Shown: in pieces, positions 25,752 through 34,510 of the stretch | Layout of the letters: each line of letters starts with the position of its first letter | How positions within the stretch are numbered: position 1 is the first letter of the stretch | Assembly: GCA_018058545.1 (NCBI GenBank) | Contig: JAGOZU010000003.1 | Coordinates: 1 to 64,000, forward strand | DNA: 64,000 nucleotides | Origin: Promineifilum sp. | GTDB lineage: Bacteria; Chloroflexota; Anaerolineae; Promineifilales; Promineifilaceae | Direction of reading: 5' to 3' | Program-made: the position numbers and the translations under genes | Notes under the pieces: generated by a model | What the model was told of the DNA's origin: nothing | The model's database searches: none | Seen by the model: the letters and a program-made list of their open reading frames with translations, nothing else

Positions 25752-28451
25752 CTAAGGCAAAAACCCCAGGCTTTCGAGCAGCATCCTGAGCAGCACGTCG
25801 GAGGCGGGAGTTATATTGCGCAACAAGGCCCCGCCACCGAGGAGCAGGCCGCCATAGAGCAGGGGCAGCGCCAGAGAGCGACGGCCGCGAAAGCCGTGGG
25901 CTTCGGCCACCGCCAGCCAGGTGATGATGATCGACAACAGGACGGTGATGGCGGTGACCATGGGGTCGAGCGCCGGAACCAGCCTCAGTAATCTCAACAA
26001 GCCGGCTGTCTGGGCGAAGCCCATCGCGCGAAAGGTGTGGGTGAACGTCCCCTTGCCGCGCAATACATGAGCCACGCCATGCATGATGAGAACGGCGACG
26101 AGCCACAGGCCGTAATAGCCGGCGAAACGCATCAGGAACCCGCTCCCGGCGGCGGGTGACGCAGCTGTCCTCATATGGACGAAGGTCGTTGCCGCCACGC
26201 CGGCCAGGCTGAGCGCGACGGCCGGGCCGGTCATCAGGCCCGAGGCGGCTACGGCGCGATAGGTCGCACGGTCGAGGAACAGCGTGTTGGCCGCCAAGGC
26301 CGTCCATTCTCGCACCTTGCGCAGCCCGGCGATGAGATTGCCCGGCGCCCAGTCATCGCGGAAATGGGTGGGGACGGCGGCTTCCCCGGCCATTGTCGTC
26401 CGCTCCCGCCGCGCGTTCAATAGCGGGAAGAGGTCGATGGCATTGCGCGTCGGCGGGACTTCCAGGCCGGACGGATGCAGGAGAAACGAGTCGGTCTGCT
26501 CTCCGCCCAGGCCGCCATGATTGCCGATTAATTCCTCCATCGCGGCGACGGTGCCGTCGGGGTAGAGCGTGCTGATGATGAGGAGGTCGCCGGCGCTGGG
26601 GAAATCGGCCACGCGCCGCACCTGCCAGTTCCTTAATTCAGGGTCGCCATAGGGAAGCAGCGGGTCCTCGCCGCTCACCTCACCGCTGTGAAGGTTGCGC
26701 GCGCCGCTTTTGCCGAACACGACGGGCGCCCCGTCACCGCCGGCGGCGACGACAAACCCCACTCCCTCGTGGGCGATGACGGCCTCGACCATGCCGGGAT
26801 AGGCGGCGTTTAGCTCCCCCAGCGACGCCCGATGCCCGAAGGCGTGGAAATATACCTGGGCCAGGTTGCCGCTGCCGCAGAAGGTGACGTCGGCCGTGGC
26901 GCCATCCGCCGGCGATTCAACCAGTTCGGCCTCCAGGACGCCGCGCTCGGCCGCCTTCTGCAATTGCCTGACGGTGGCTTGCCCGATGCGGCCACCCATG
27001 CGTTGCGCCTGGATATTGCCCAACTCGGCCACGGTTGAGGTGACGGCCAGCGACCCGTCGTCGCCACCGGCCGTCTGGACCATGATCGTGCCTTCGGGCA
27101 TGAGGCCCTGGATGTAATCCTTCAGCGAGTAACCGTAGCGCATCTTGAAGGTCGGGCCGAACGATTGACCATGATCGGACAGGAGGATTAGCTCATAGGG
27201 TCGCGGCGCTTTGGCGGCGATGATCTCCCGCACCGAGCCGATCAGGCGGTCGAAGCCGCGCAACGTGCCGAAGGCGTAATCCGACCACGGGCCGGAATGA
27301 TGGGCCACCTCGTCATAGCCGGGCCAGGTGGTATAGATGGCCGGTTCGCCGCGCATGATCTGCATGATCGTCAGAAAGCCCGACACCTCACGCATGAAGA
27401 CGGTCGTGGCCGAGCGCACGAACGGGTAAAACTTGTTCAGCCGGTTCAGGCGGGGTTGGACGCCGCGGGCGACGTCGCGGATGTATTGCCACACCTCCAG
27501 AAGGACCTCGCCCAGGTAGAGGCCGATGACGCGCATGAAGAAGTTGGGATTCAGCAGGAGCAGGTAGACGTCGCCGGCGCGGGCGCGTTTTTGTTCGTCG
27601 GTGCCGCCGAGCAGGTCCGCGGCCGTCAGCAACGATATGACGGCGTCTCCGTTGACCATGTTGTTGATGCTGGCCCCGCCGCGCAACAGGCCATGACCCT
27701 CGGCGTAGCGGGCGTTGATCTCGGCCGCGTCGCTGCCGGATACAAACAGTTTGCCGCGGCCCTTGTCGTACCAGCGGAAGGCGGGGATGTCGTAATTGTC
27801 GCCGAACAGGATACCGGCCTGGCAGGCCGACGTCTGGGAAGGCAGGCCGCAGTCGGTGCGTGACAGCACGTACCCGTCGCGCTCGATCATGGCCCTGACG
27901 TTGGGCATGTAGCCGTCGTCAATGGCCTTGCGGATATGATGGTAGCTCAGCCCGTCGATCTCCAGCATGATCAGCCCGTTGGTATGCTCGCCCTTGGGGA
28001 TCGTCCGTTGCTGTGAGAGACGCCGCTCGATGACGCCCTCGTAAAAGGAGCCGGTATCATCGATTCTCAGCAGGGCGCTGAACAGGGAGATGACCATCGA
28101 CAGCGCGATGCCGCCGATGAACGCCGGTATCCAGCCGTCGATCTCCAGCCCGCCGGGCATCAGCCTGGCGGTGATCAGCAGCATGATCGAGTTGACGAAG
28201 AGGCCGACGATGAAAAGGGCGATGAAACCCAGGGGGATGGCCACCATGAGGATGACGGGCCGGATGAGCAGATTGGCCACGCCCAGGATGAAGGCGGCTA
28301 ACGTGGCAACGACGGCCACAGACCAGCCGGCTGTCGGGCCCAGATGGAAGCCCGGTATCAGCCAGGCGGTGATGACCAGCGAGACGGCGCCGACCAGCCA
28401 GATCACGACGAACTGGATCAGCATTCGGAGCAGGGAACGAACTGTTTGCAT
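25752..28451 (-). CDS. membrane holin-like / alkaline-phosphatase-superfamily fusion protein
   Basis: 899 residues from the ATG at 28451 (MQTVRSLL). Residues about 5-125 are four transmembrane helices resembling the mycobacterial-type four-TM holin family. About residues 155-600 form an alkaline-phosphatase-fold domain of the type I phosphodiesterase kind: the metal-site LIMLEIDGLSYHHI, the nucleophile region TDCGLPSQTSACQAGI, YDEVAHHSGP and LLSDHGQSFGP. The last 200 residues have about five further helices, Yip1-like. The enzyme domain is therefore anchored at both ends. It probably hydrolyses phosphodiester or phosphonate bonds of lipid or envelope polymers; the side of the membrane is unclear. 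Confidence 0.85.
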   Translation of the reverse strand: MQTVRSLLRMLIQFVVIWLVGAVSLVITAWLIPGFHLGPTAGWSVAVVATLAAFILGVANLLIRPVILMVAIPLGFIALFIVGLFVNSIMLLITARLMPGGLEIDGWIPAFIGGIALSMVISLFSALLRIDDTGSFYEGVIERRLSQQRTIPKGEHTNGLIMLEIDGLSYHHIRKAIDDGYMPNVRAMIERDGYVLSRTDCGLPSQTSACQAGILFGDNYDIPAFRWYDKGRGKLFVSGSDAAEINARYAEGHGLLRGGASINNMVNGDAVISLLTAADLLGGTDEQKRARAGDVYLLLLNPNFFMRVIGLYLGEVLLEVWQYIRDVARGVQPRLNRLNKFYPFVRSATTVFMREVSGFLTIMQIMRGEPAIYTTWPGYDEVAHHSGPWSDYAFGTLRGFDRLIGSVREIIAAKAPRPYELILLSDHGQSFGPTFKMRYGYSLKDYIQGLMPEGTIMVQTAGGDDGSLAVTSTVAELGNIQAQRMGGRIGQATVRQLQKAAERGVLEAELVESPADGATADVTFCGSGNLAQVYFHAFGHRASLGELNAAYPGMVEAVIAHEGVGFVVAAGGDGAPVVFGKSGARNLHSGEVSGEDPLLPYGDPELRNWQVRRVADFPSAGDLLIISTLYPDGTVAAMEELIGNHGGLGGEQTDSFLLHPSGLEVPPTRNAIDLFPLLNARRERTTMAGEAAVPTHFRDDWAPGNLIAGLRKVREWTALAANTLFLDRATYRAVAASGLMTGPAVALSLAGVAATTFVHMRTAASPAAGSGFLMRFAGYYGLWLVAVLIMHGVAHVLRGKGTFTHTFRAMGFAQTAGLLRLLRLVPALDPMVTAITVLLSIIITWLAVAEAHGFRGRRSLALPLLYGGLLLGGGALLRNITPASDVLLRMLLESLGFLP

Positions 28452-28692
28452 GGGAACCAATGCCTGCCCTGGGCATGAACAAGGTCAAGCGCCATTATGC
28501 CCAAACGGCGCGGCGGCGTCAAAATGGGGGGGCATGCCGTAGCTCTCAGTTTTACATAAAGATATTGAAATATCTACCAAATCTTTGGATTTCCCCGCGT
28601 CCCGTTTCCTTCCTGCCCGATCGGTGTTAGAACTGGTGTGGATAGCGACTTCGGTCCGATCCGCAGATCCTGTTTGAGGAGATCGTCTCAGA

Positions 28693-29349
28693 ATGGAGCC
28701 ATTTCCTGTCGATGATACACTGGTTGAAACGGTTCTGCCCGAGCTGGGGACGGCCATTCCCCGGCGGGGCAACCGTCTGTCACGCGGGTTCTGGAGCCTG
28801 GTCATGCGCCTGTTTGGCTGGCGCGTCATCGGCCAGGTGCCCGACCTGCCCCGCTTCGTGCTCGTCGGAGCGCCCCATACGTCCAACCTCGATTTCTTCA
28901 TGACCGCCTTGACGATGGCCTCGCTGGGCATCGATATCCATTTCGTGATGAAACATACCCCCTTTGTCGGGCCTGTCGGCTGGTTCCTGCGCTGGTTTGG
29001 CGGCATCCCGCTGGACCGATCGCGATCGCGTGACTTCGTATCGCAGATGGTCGATGAGTTTACGGCGCGCGAGCGTTTCCTGCTGGCCATCATGCCGGAA
29101 GGAACGCGGGGCAAGGATGTGGACAGCTCGACCAAGGGCTGGCGCAGCGGGTTCTACTATATCGCCCAAGGCGCGGACGTGCCTCTGGTGATGGTGGTGT
29201 TCGATTATGCCGCCAGGCGCATGCGCGTCGGCCCGACCGTCTGGCCCGGCGAAAGCTACGCCGCCGACCTGCCCCGCATCCAGTCGCTCTTCGCCGGCGT
29301 CACGGGCAAGAACCCGAAGCGGATGTTGCAGCTGGAGAAGGCGACGTAG
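28693..29349 (+). CDS. 1-acyl-glycerol-3-phosphate acyltransferase family protein
   Basis: 218 residues. The PlsC-type motifs are visible: HTSNLD (HxxxxD, catalytic His-Asp, near residue 62), the substrate-binding GGIPLDRSRS and EGTRG near residue 136. It transfers an acyl chain to lysophosphatidate or a related lysolipid at the membrane. Start is an ATG following GAGGAGATCGTCTCAGA. Divergent from the holin-phosphodiesterase gene; the 241 bp between them contain AGATATT/AATATCT at 28560-28575, a possible operator, and nothing else I can name. The assignment to lysophosphatidate rather than another lysolipid is by family only. Confidence 0.85.
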   Translation: MEPFPVDDTLVETVLPELGTAIPRRGNRLSRGFWSLVMRLFGWRVIGQVPDLPRFVLVGAPHTSNLDFFMTALTMASLGIDIHFVMKHTPFVGPVGWFLRWFGGIPLDRSRSRDFVSQMVDEFTARERFLLAIMPEGTRGKDVDSSTKGWRSGFYYIAQGADVPLVMVVFDYAARRMRVGPTVWPGESYAADLPRIQSLFAGVTGKNPKRMLQLEKAT

Positions 29350-29394
29350 AAGGTTGTCCGGGTTGGCGCATATCGCTGCGCGGCCCGTCCGCCA

Positions 29395-29709
29395 TCAAGG
29401 ATCTGAACTTCCAACATCGCCCGGCAGTTGTTGCAAAACATGGCACATCCGCAGAATGTGAAGCTCTTCGTAGGGAACTGTTTCCTGAAGCGCTTCATAG
29501 ATTAGCCGGAGTCGCTCCACCCCCAGATCGTCGAAGGTGCTGAAGGCGGCTTGCCTTTCATCGGCCGACAGGCGGGATAAGGCCAGCAGGGCCGGGCCGT
29601 CCAGCCTGACGCCATCCAGCACGCTTTGCCAGAGATATAACATCACTGAGTTCCACTGGATGTTCAGGTTTTGGGCGATACTCGCCGGGTCTTCGCCCTG
29701 CATATACAT
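29395..29709 (-). CDS. detached HTH domain of RecQ (in frame after a stop codon)
   Basis: 104 residues. MQGEDPASIAQNLNIQWNSV then LDGPALLALSRLSADERQAA then EALQETVPYEELHILRMCHV fits the helix-turn-helix domain ('HTH_40' type) that ends many RecQ helicases. It lies in the same reading frame as recQ. After the recQ TAA (29722-29724) come the sense codons for Gln-Val-Thr-Glu and then this ATG, with no further stop. So one TAA separates the two parts. It may be translated alone (AGG and GAG precede the ATG, weak site), by readthrough, or not at all. Confidence 0.6.
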   Translation of the reverse strand: MYMQGEDPASIAQNLNIQWNSVMLYLWQSVLDGVRLDGPALLALSRLSADERQAAFSTFDDLGVERLRLIYEALQETVPYEELHILRMCHVLQQLPGDVGSSDP

Positions 29710-29721
29710 CTCTGTAACCTG

Positions 29722-32253
29722 TTAACGACGGGGACGGCCGCCGGTTGGAACCCGCGCCGGTCGGGCGGGTGCTTCCGGCTTCGGCCGCTCCGTGATACCC
29801 TGTTCCCGACAATAGGTCTGAATCACCGCCAGAAACGTATCTCCAAATCGCTCCAGCTTGGTTGCGTTAATACCCGTTATTTGGGCCAAAGAATCGCGCG
29901 ATTGGGGATAATAAATCGCTATCTCGCGCAACGTGCTGTCGTGGGAGATTATGTAGGCCGGTACATCCTCTTGGCGGGCCAATTCAAGGCGAACGGCGCG
30001 CAATCGGTCGAACAGCGCTTCATCGTAGTCGTGAGCGGTGGCGCGGCCGACTGCCCGCTCGGCCGTGAGAGGCGTGCCCATGAAGACCTCTCCTCTCAGC
30101 ACGGCGCGTCCCTGCTCGGTCACCTTCAGGCTGCCATGGTCCATATCCCGCCGCAGCAAGCCATGACCGACCAGTTGGCGGGCCAGTTGTTGCCACTGCT
30201 TGCGACTGAACTCCCGGCCGACGCCGTAGGTTGATAGCTGGTTGTGATGTTGTTCCAGGATCTCTTTGCGCCGCGAACCGCGCAGGATGTTGGCGATATA
30301 AGCCGCGCCGAATATCTGGTCGGTGCGAACGACGCACGACAGGAACTTCTGGGCGGGGATGGTCAGATCGATCTGTTTGGCCGTGCCCGCCAGGCAATTA
30401 TCACAGCGGCCGCAGGTCTCGGGGGTCTCGTCCTCGCCGAAGTAGGCCAGCAAAGGGCGACGGCGGCAACCGGCGGTTTCGGCGAAAGCGATCATCGTCT
30501 GCAACCGGGCTGCAGCCGGTGCGCGCTGAGAGGGATCGTCCCGGTCAGACAGGAAGCTATGGGTTAGGGCATCCCCCGGGTTGAACAACAGCAGGCAATC
30601 GGCCGGCAATCCATCCCGCCCGGCGCGGCCGATCTGCTGGTAATAACTTTCCAAATCCTTGGGCAGGTCGTAATGAATGACGAAGCGCACGTTGGACTTG
30701 TTGATGCCCATGCCGAAGGCGATGGTGGCGACGATGATCGGCGTTTCGTCGCGGGTGAAGCGCCGCTGGTTTTTCTGGCGGTCGGCGTAGTCCAGCCCGG
30801 CATGGTAGGGCAGGGCCGCCTGGCCGTTGGCGACGAGTTGCGCGGTCAGCTCATCGACCTGATTGCGGGTGTGGCAATAGATGATCCCCGATTCACCGCG
30901 ATGTTTGTCCAGAAACTCCAGCGTCTGGGCCAGACCGTCGTCGCGAGGGGCCACGCCCAGGAACAGGTTCTCGCGGTCGAAGGAAGATACAAACTCGTCA
31001 GCGTCATTGATCGTCAGATTGTGCTTGATGTCCTGGCGAACACGGTCGGTGGCCGTGGCCGTGACGGCCAGACAGACGGCGTGGGGCAGCCGCCGGCGCA
31101 CCTGGGCCAATTGGCGGTATTCGGGCCGGAAGTCGTGACCCCATTCGGAAATGCAATGGGCTTCGTCGATGGTCAGGCAATCGACGCGGCACTCGTCAAG
31201 CATGGCCAGCGTCTCCGGCCGCAACAGGGTCTCGGGCGACGTATAGAGCAATTTGGTGTGCCCGGCCTTGATGCTTCGGGTGATGGCGACGTAGCCGTCA
31301 TAGGGCAATGTGCTGTTGAGACAGGCGGCGGGCACGCCCAACTGCCGCAGCTGCATGACCTGATCTTCCATGAGCGAGATGAGCGGCGAGACGACGACCG
31401 TCAGACCGGGAAACAGAATGGCCGGCAGCTGAAAGCATAGCGACTTGCCGCTGCCGGTGGGCATGACGGCCAGGCTGTCGCGGCCGGCCAGCATGTTTTC
31501 GATGATGTCGGCTTGCAGCGGCCGAAAGTCATCGTAGCCGAAGACGCGCTTGAGGGCGCGCTGGGCGTCCTCGAACGTCACCGCAGCGGCCTCCGTGTCC
31601 TGTTCATCGGGCCAAAGTTCGGCCTGATCCGGCACGGCGATGGGCGTGATCCAGCCCGATAGCTGGACATAGCATCGCAGTTCGGTCGCCGGGTCTTCGG
31701 CAGGGTGCCACCAATGGGCCATTGAAACGCGCAGCAATGTCCCGGCCGGGATGATGGCCGGTGGCTCCTGATAGCCGACGAAGACGAACGTGCTGTCGTC
31801 GCCTTCGCCCGGGTAGTTGTAGCGGATGCGCTTGCCGTCCGTGTTGCGCGTCAGCGAACGGTCGGGCCGCCAGAATTGGGTGCTATAGGAGGGCACGCCG
31901 GTTCGCTCGGCGACGAAGAGGGCGCCGCTCCGCGCTGTCTGGAGCAGGCCGCCGTAAAGAACGTCCGGGCCGCCGATCGCCGGGGGCATGTGACGTTCGA
32001 TCAAGGCAGACAGATCGTCGGCCGTGCCCAGCCGCTTCTTGCGGCGGACGAGGATGTTCTCGGTGTGGGGTGGGGTGATGACGTCGGGGCCGGGAGCGAT
32101 CTCCCAGACATCGCCGACGCTGTATTCCTGATTGAACTGTTCGTTATAGGCGGCATCGGGAGCTATAAGGCGAACGGAGCGGCCGTCCTCGGCGATCCCG
32201 CCGATACAGGCCCCTCGACCCATCCGTGTTTTGGCGACGATTGTAACGATCAT
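29722..32253 (-). CDS. recQ: RecQ-family DNA helicase with extra N-terminal domain
   Basis: 843 residues; ATG preceded by CAGGAGGGGCTC. Residues 1-220 precede the helicase and are not part of standard RecQ. They start MIVTIVAKTRMGRGACIGGI and look like a beta-rich, OB-type nucleic-acid-binding region; I suspect a 'dual OB' domain but cannot verify it. The helicase follows: FRPLQ at about 243, Walker A PTGSGKS (265-271), DEAH (363-366), GMGINKSNVRFVIHYD and QQIGRAGRDG. Next come the zinc-binding CGRCDNC, the winged-helix region and an HRDC domain (about 745-815). It ends in a Pro/Arg tail, RARVPTGGRPRR-like, then TAA. It unwinds DNA in repair. Third gene of the DUF488 operon. Confidence 0.93.
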   Translation of the reverse strand: MIVTIVAKTRMGRGACIGGIAEDGRSVRLIAPDAAYNEQFNQEYSVGDVWEIAPGPDVITPPHTENILVRRKKRLGTADDLSALIERHMPPAIGGPDVLYGGLLQTARSGALFVAERTGVPSYSTQFWRPDRSLTRNTDGKRIRYNYPGEGDDSTFVFVGYQEPPAIIPAGTLLRVSMAHWWHPAEDPATELRCYVQLSGWITPIAVPDQAELWPDEQDTEAAAVTFEDAQRALKRVFGYDDFRPLQADIIENMLAGRDSLAVMPTGSGKSLCFQLPAILFPGLTVVVSPLISLMEDQVMQLRQLGVPAACLNSTLPYDGYVAITRSIKAGHTKLLYTSPETLLRPETLAMLDECRVDCLTIDEAHCISEWGHDFRPEYRQLAQVRRRLPHAVCLAVTATATDRVRQDIKHNLTINDADEFVSSFDRENLFLGVAPRDDGLAQTLEFLDKHRGESGIIYCHTRNQVDELTAQLVANGQAALPYHAGLDYADRQKNQRRFTRDETPIIVATIAFGMGINKSNVRFVIHYDLPKDLESYYQQIGRAGRDGLPADCLLLFNPGDALTHSFLSDRDDPSQRAPAAARLQTMIAFAETAGCRRRPLLAYFGEDETPETCGRCDNCLAGTAKQIDLTIPAQKFLSCVVRTDQIFGAAYIANILRGSRRKEILEQHHNQLSTYGVGREFSRKQWQQLARQLVGHGLLRRDMDHGSLKVTEQGRAVLRGEVFMGTPLTAERAVGRATAHDYDEALFDRLRAVRLELARQEDVPAYIISHDSTLREIAIYYPQSRDSLAQITGINATKLERFGDTFLAVIQTYCREQGITERPKPEAPARPARVPTGGRPRR

Positions 32254-32265
32254 GAGCCCCTCCTG

Positions 32266-32751
32266 TCAGGGTATCAAATGCTCGACCTCCACGTCCCATT
32301 CCCGGCCTAAACGCTCGGCCAGCAGCGACCGATGGCAGGCCGAGGGCAACCGCTCGACGCACAGCAGGGCGATCACCGTCGCGTCGTCGGGCAACTCATC
32401 CCGCAGCGACCGGGGATCAAAATTGCCCAACACTTCCCGCTCGTAGGCTTCCACAAAAAGAGGGCTTATTGCCACGCGCTGCCGCTTGGCCACTCCGGCC
32501 GCCTTGTCCGCATCGGTTTGCCGCCGGCGAATGTCGGCCGGGGGCGCGAGGTCAAGCCGGTGGAGGTAGCGGATACCTCGCTCGGTCAAGCCCGCTTGCA
32601 GGCGTTGGCTATTGGCGAAGGCATAATCCCGACCGCGCACCGCCCGGCGTCGCCGGACATCCACCAGCGTATCCACACCGGCCGCTTGCAGGGCGGCGAA
32701 GAACGTCTCGGCCGAATAGCCGATCGCGCCGATGGTGACGACCTTATTCAT
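32266..32751 (-). CDS. DUF488-family protein (second copy)
   Basis: 161 residues from the ATG at 32751, which overlaps the end of the upstream DUF488 gene by 8 bp; 12 bp before recQ. It begins MNKVVTIGAIGYSAETFFAA, the DUF488 opening. It contains DVRRRRAVRGRDYAFANS and the family's C-terminal motif CVERLPSACHRSLLAERL (C...E...CHR). The Cys and His residues suggest a metal or redox-active site, but no activity is established for the family. It is shorter and diverged compared with the first copy. Tight coupling with recQ implies a shared role in DNA metabolism or defence. Confidence 0.85.
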   Translation of the reverse strand: MNKVVTIGAIGYSAETFFAALQAAGVDTLVDVRRRRAVRGRDYAFANSQRLQAGLTERGIRYLHRLDLAPPADIRRRQTDADKAAGVAKRQRVAISPLFVEAYEREVLGNFDPRSLRDELPDDATVIALLCVERLPSACHRSLLAERLGREWDVEVEHLIP

Positions 32752-33367
32752 ATTCCTCGTCCGCCTCGTATGATTCATCGCGACCCTGCAAGTCGTCGCG
32801 ACTTCGCGAATTTTCGCGGCCATATCTTTTGCGCGAGGTGCCCGGCATCGTCTCGTCGCCAAACAACGAAAGCTGGCCCCCCGTGCGGCGCAGCAACACC
32901 TCTTCCTGAGTCACCGGCTTGTCGTTTTCATCGATATGGATCACCGGCAGGCTTCGCTGCGCCAAGGTGCGGCCGATCAGCTTCGTCCGGTGGCACATCT
33001 CCGGCTTGCCCTCGCTGCACATCAGGCAAATCGTCAGCCCCTGTGCGTGCGCGTCGGCCAGTCGCTCGATGCCCGCCCGATAGAAATCCCGCTCGGCCAC
33101 GCGCTCATACACCACCCGATCCGCGTCGTCGTAGCAGGTGCGGTCGGCCGGCTGCCCGCCCAGGCTATCGCCCATGTAGACATAACGTATACCGACTTGC
33201 CGCAGATGTTCTTCCAGGGCTTCCCGCGAAAAGTCGGGCTTGTAGCGCGAGTACGGCCGCGAGCGTACGTCGATGAGGAAACTCACCCCGTTGCTGCGCA
33301 GCGTGGCGATAAACCCCTCGATATCGCGCGCGCCATAGCCGATTGTCAGGATAGGTGGGTGGTTCAC
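32744..33367 (-). CDS. DUF488-family protein (first copy)
   Basis: 207 residues if the GTG at 33367 is used (VNHPPILTIGYG, matching the family's usual start). A TTG at 33424 would add 19 residues; neither has a clear ribosome binding site. Characteristic segments are ILTIGYGARDIEGFIATL, FLIDVRSRPYSRYKPDF and ICLMCSEGKPEMCHRTKLIG, the CxE...CHR motif. The C-terminal 45 residues are charged and disordered-looking (Arg/Glu-rich) and include QLSLFGDE, which resembles a beta-clamp-binding peptide (QLSLF). That suggests recruitment to the replication clamp. It leads the operon DUF488-DUF488-recQ. Confidence 0.85.
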   Translation of the reverse strand: MNHPPILTIGYGARDIEGFIATLRSNGVSFLIDVRSRPYSRYKPDFSREALEEHLRQVGIRYVYMGDSLGGQPADRTCYDDADRVVYERVAERDFYRAGIERLADAHAQGLTICLMCSEGKPEMCHRTKLIGRTLAQRSLPVIHIDENDKPVTQEEVLLRRTGGQLSLFGDETMPGTSRKRYGRENSRSRDDLQGRDESYEADEEYE

Positions 33368-33450
33368 GATGGGGGCGATTTTAGGGGATACCGACCCCGC
33401 CGGCAAACAAGCGCATTGCCACAAAATCGATGTGTCGTGGTGATATGGTC

Positions 33451-33456
33451 ATTATA
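33451..33456 (-). promoter_or_regulatory. -10 box of the DUF488-recQ operon
   Basis: Minus-strand TATAAT (plus ATTATA), 84 bp before the GTG at 33367. A weak -35 (TTTCGA) lies 16 bp upstream. Confidence 0.45.
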
Positions 33457-33570
33457 ATACGTGGTTGCCTTCTCGAAAGTAAGGTAACGAGCGAAGTTTT
33501 CACCCAATGATTTATCAATGCTTACATCAATATCGCGGGTGACAAACGGGGGGTATGCGCTCTTCTTTTT

Positions 33571-33618
33571 GTGACGTGACGTTCGTCACTTGACACCCGG
33601 AGAGACAAGCGTTACGGT
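33571..33618 (+). promoter_or_regulatory. promoter with flush inverted repeat, upstream of the lipoprotein gene
   Basis: TTGACA at 33590-33595 and TACGGT at 33613-33618 with 17 bp between. Immediately before the -35, GTGACG (33571-33576) and CGTCAC (33584-33589) form an inverted repeat with a 7-bp centre, placed as an activator or repressor site. The remaining bases between 33368 and 33663 hold only this and the divergent -10 at 33451. Confidence 0.5.
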
Positions 33619-33663
33619 GTCGGTATCACAATGCCTCTTGGTAAGGATAAGGAGATAGGTCTC

Positions 33664-34485
33664 ATGAAACTATCAAAATACTCCTTAACCACCTGGCTGC
33701 TCGCTATGTGGTTAATCGGCAGCGTTGCCTGCACCACTCCAAACTCTGCCCTGGTTGACTCGGAACTCGTCCCGAACGCGACAGACACCCCGATTTCAAC
33801 GGCCGCGGCCGTGACGACAGAAGAAGCACCGCCTCCGGTTGCGCCCACCCCGACGCCTACTCTGAATTTGCAGATTCCGCCACCCCAGTCAGAACCGACG
33901 GCAACGGCTGTGCCGCCATCACCGACGCCACGCGCGACCGTGCCAACACCCACACCTGTACCCACGTCGGATGTCGTGGCCGGATGGCTGACTTATGAGA
34001 ACACCTATTTTGGCTATCGGTTCGCCTACCCGCCCGATGCGAGAATCCGCATTCAAGGTGTGACCGGGTTTTCGATAGAGGAATTGCCCGAAAACATGAC
34101 GGTTGAAGCGTATCTGGAACAATTACAGGAGTTGTACCCGGACGATCTCTGCGTCACGGTGCTGTATGAAGAGGGTTTCGTCGTGTTCGTCCCGGTTTAT
34201 GATAAGGAAGGGAAATATACCGTGCCCTGCGGCGTCACCGGTGTCGGCGACTACGACGTGGTCGACGTGAGTGAAATAGTCGTTATCGATGGCGTGCCTT
34301 ATACCGCTTCCGGCTGGAAGTTGTATGAGCGAGGAACCGATACATGGCACGGAGAGTTCTATTTTCTGGAAGTGAGCGACACCACCACCATCCACTATGG
34401 TCTGACCAGCGGCACCCACGAGGTGTACCTCCGCGCGCAACAGGACATGATGCAAATTGTTATGTCTTTTCGCCGGATTGAGTAG
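33664..34485 (+). CDS. secreted lipoprotein with Thr/Pro-rich linker, unknown function
   Basis: 273 residues from the ATG at 33664, with AAGGAGATAGGTCTC before it; the frame extends to 33631 but lacks a signal. N-terminus: KLSK, hydrophobic core TWLLAMWLIGSVAC with a lipoprotein-type Cys at about residue 24. Residues about 48-105 are a disordered linker of Thr, Pro, Ala and Ser (TPTPTLNLQIPPPQ, SPTPRATVPTPTP). The C-terminal 165 residues are a compact acidic beta domain (GYRFAYPPDARIRIQGVTGF ... MQIVMSFRRIE), similar in style to surface lipoproteins of Chloroflexota. Function is unknown. Confidence 0.85.
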   Translation: MKLSKYSLTTWLLAMWLIGSVACTTPNSALVDSELVPNATDTPISTAAAVTTEEAPPPVAPTPTPTLNLQIPPPQSEPTATAVPPSPTPRATVPTPTPVPTSDVVAGWLTYENTYFGYRFAYPPDARIRIQGVTGFSIEELPENMTVEAYLEQLQELYPDDLCVTVLYEEGFVVFVPVYDKEGKYTVPCGVTGVGDYDVVDVSEIVVIDGVPYTASGWKLYERGTDTWHGEFYFLEVSDTTTIHYGLTSGTHEVYLRAQQDMMQIVMSFRRIE

Positions 34486-34510
34486 CCCCGGTCAGGACTG
34501 CGATGCCCTT

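Noticed and set aside
25752-28451. Prophage holin
   Set aside because: The holin-like helices are fused to a large enzyme domain and there are no phage genes nearby.
29722-29724. recQ split by a frameshift
   Set aside because: The downstream HTH frame is the same as recQ's; only one stop codon intervenes, so no frameshift is needed.
33571-33589. CRP/FNR site
   Set aside because: Half-sites are TGTGA/TCACT-like but 11 bp apart instead of 6, so it does not match the CRP consensus.
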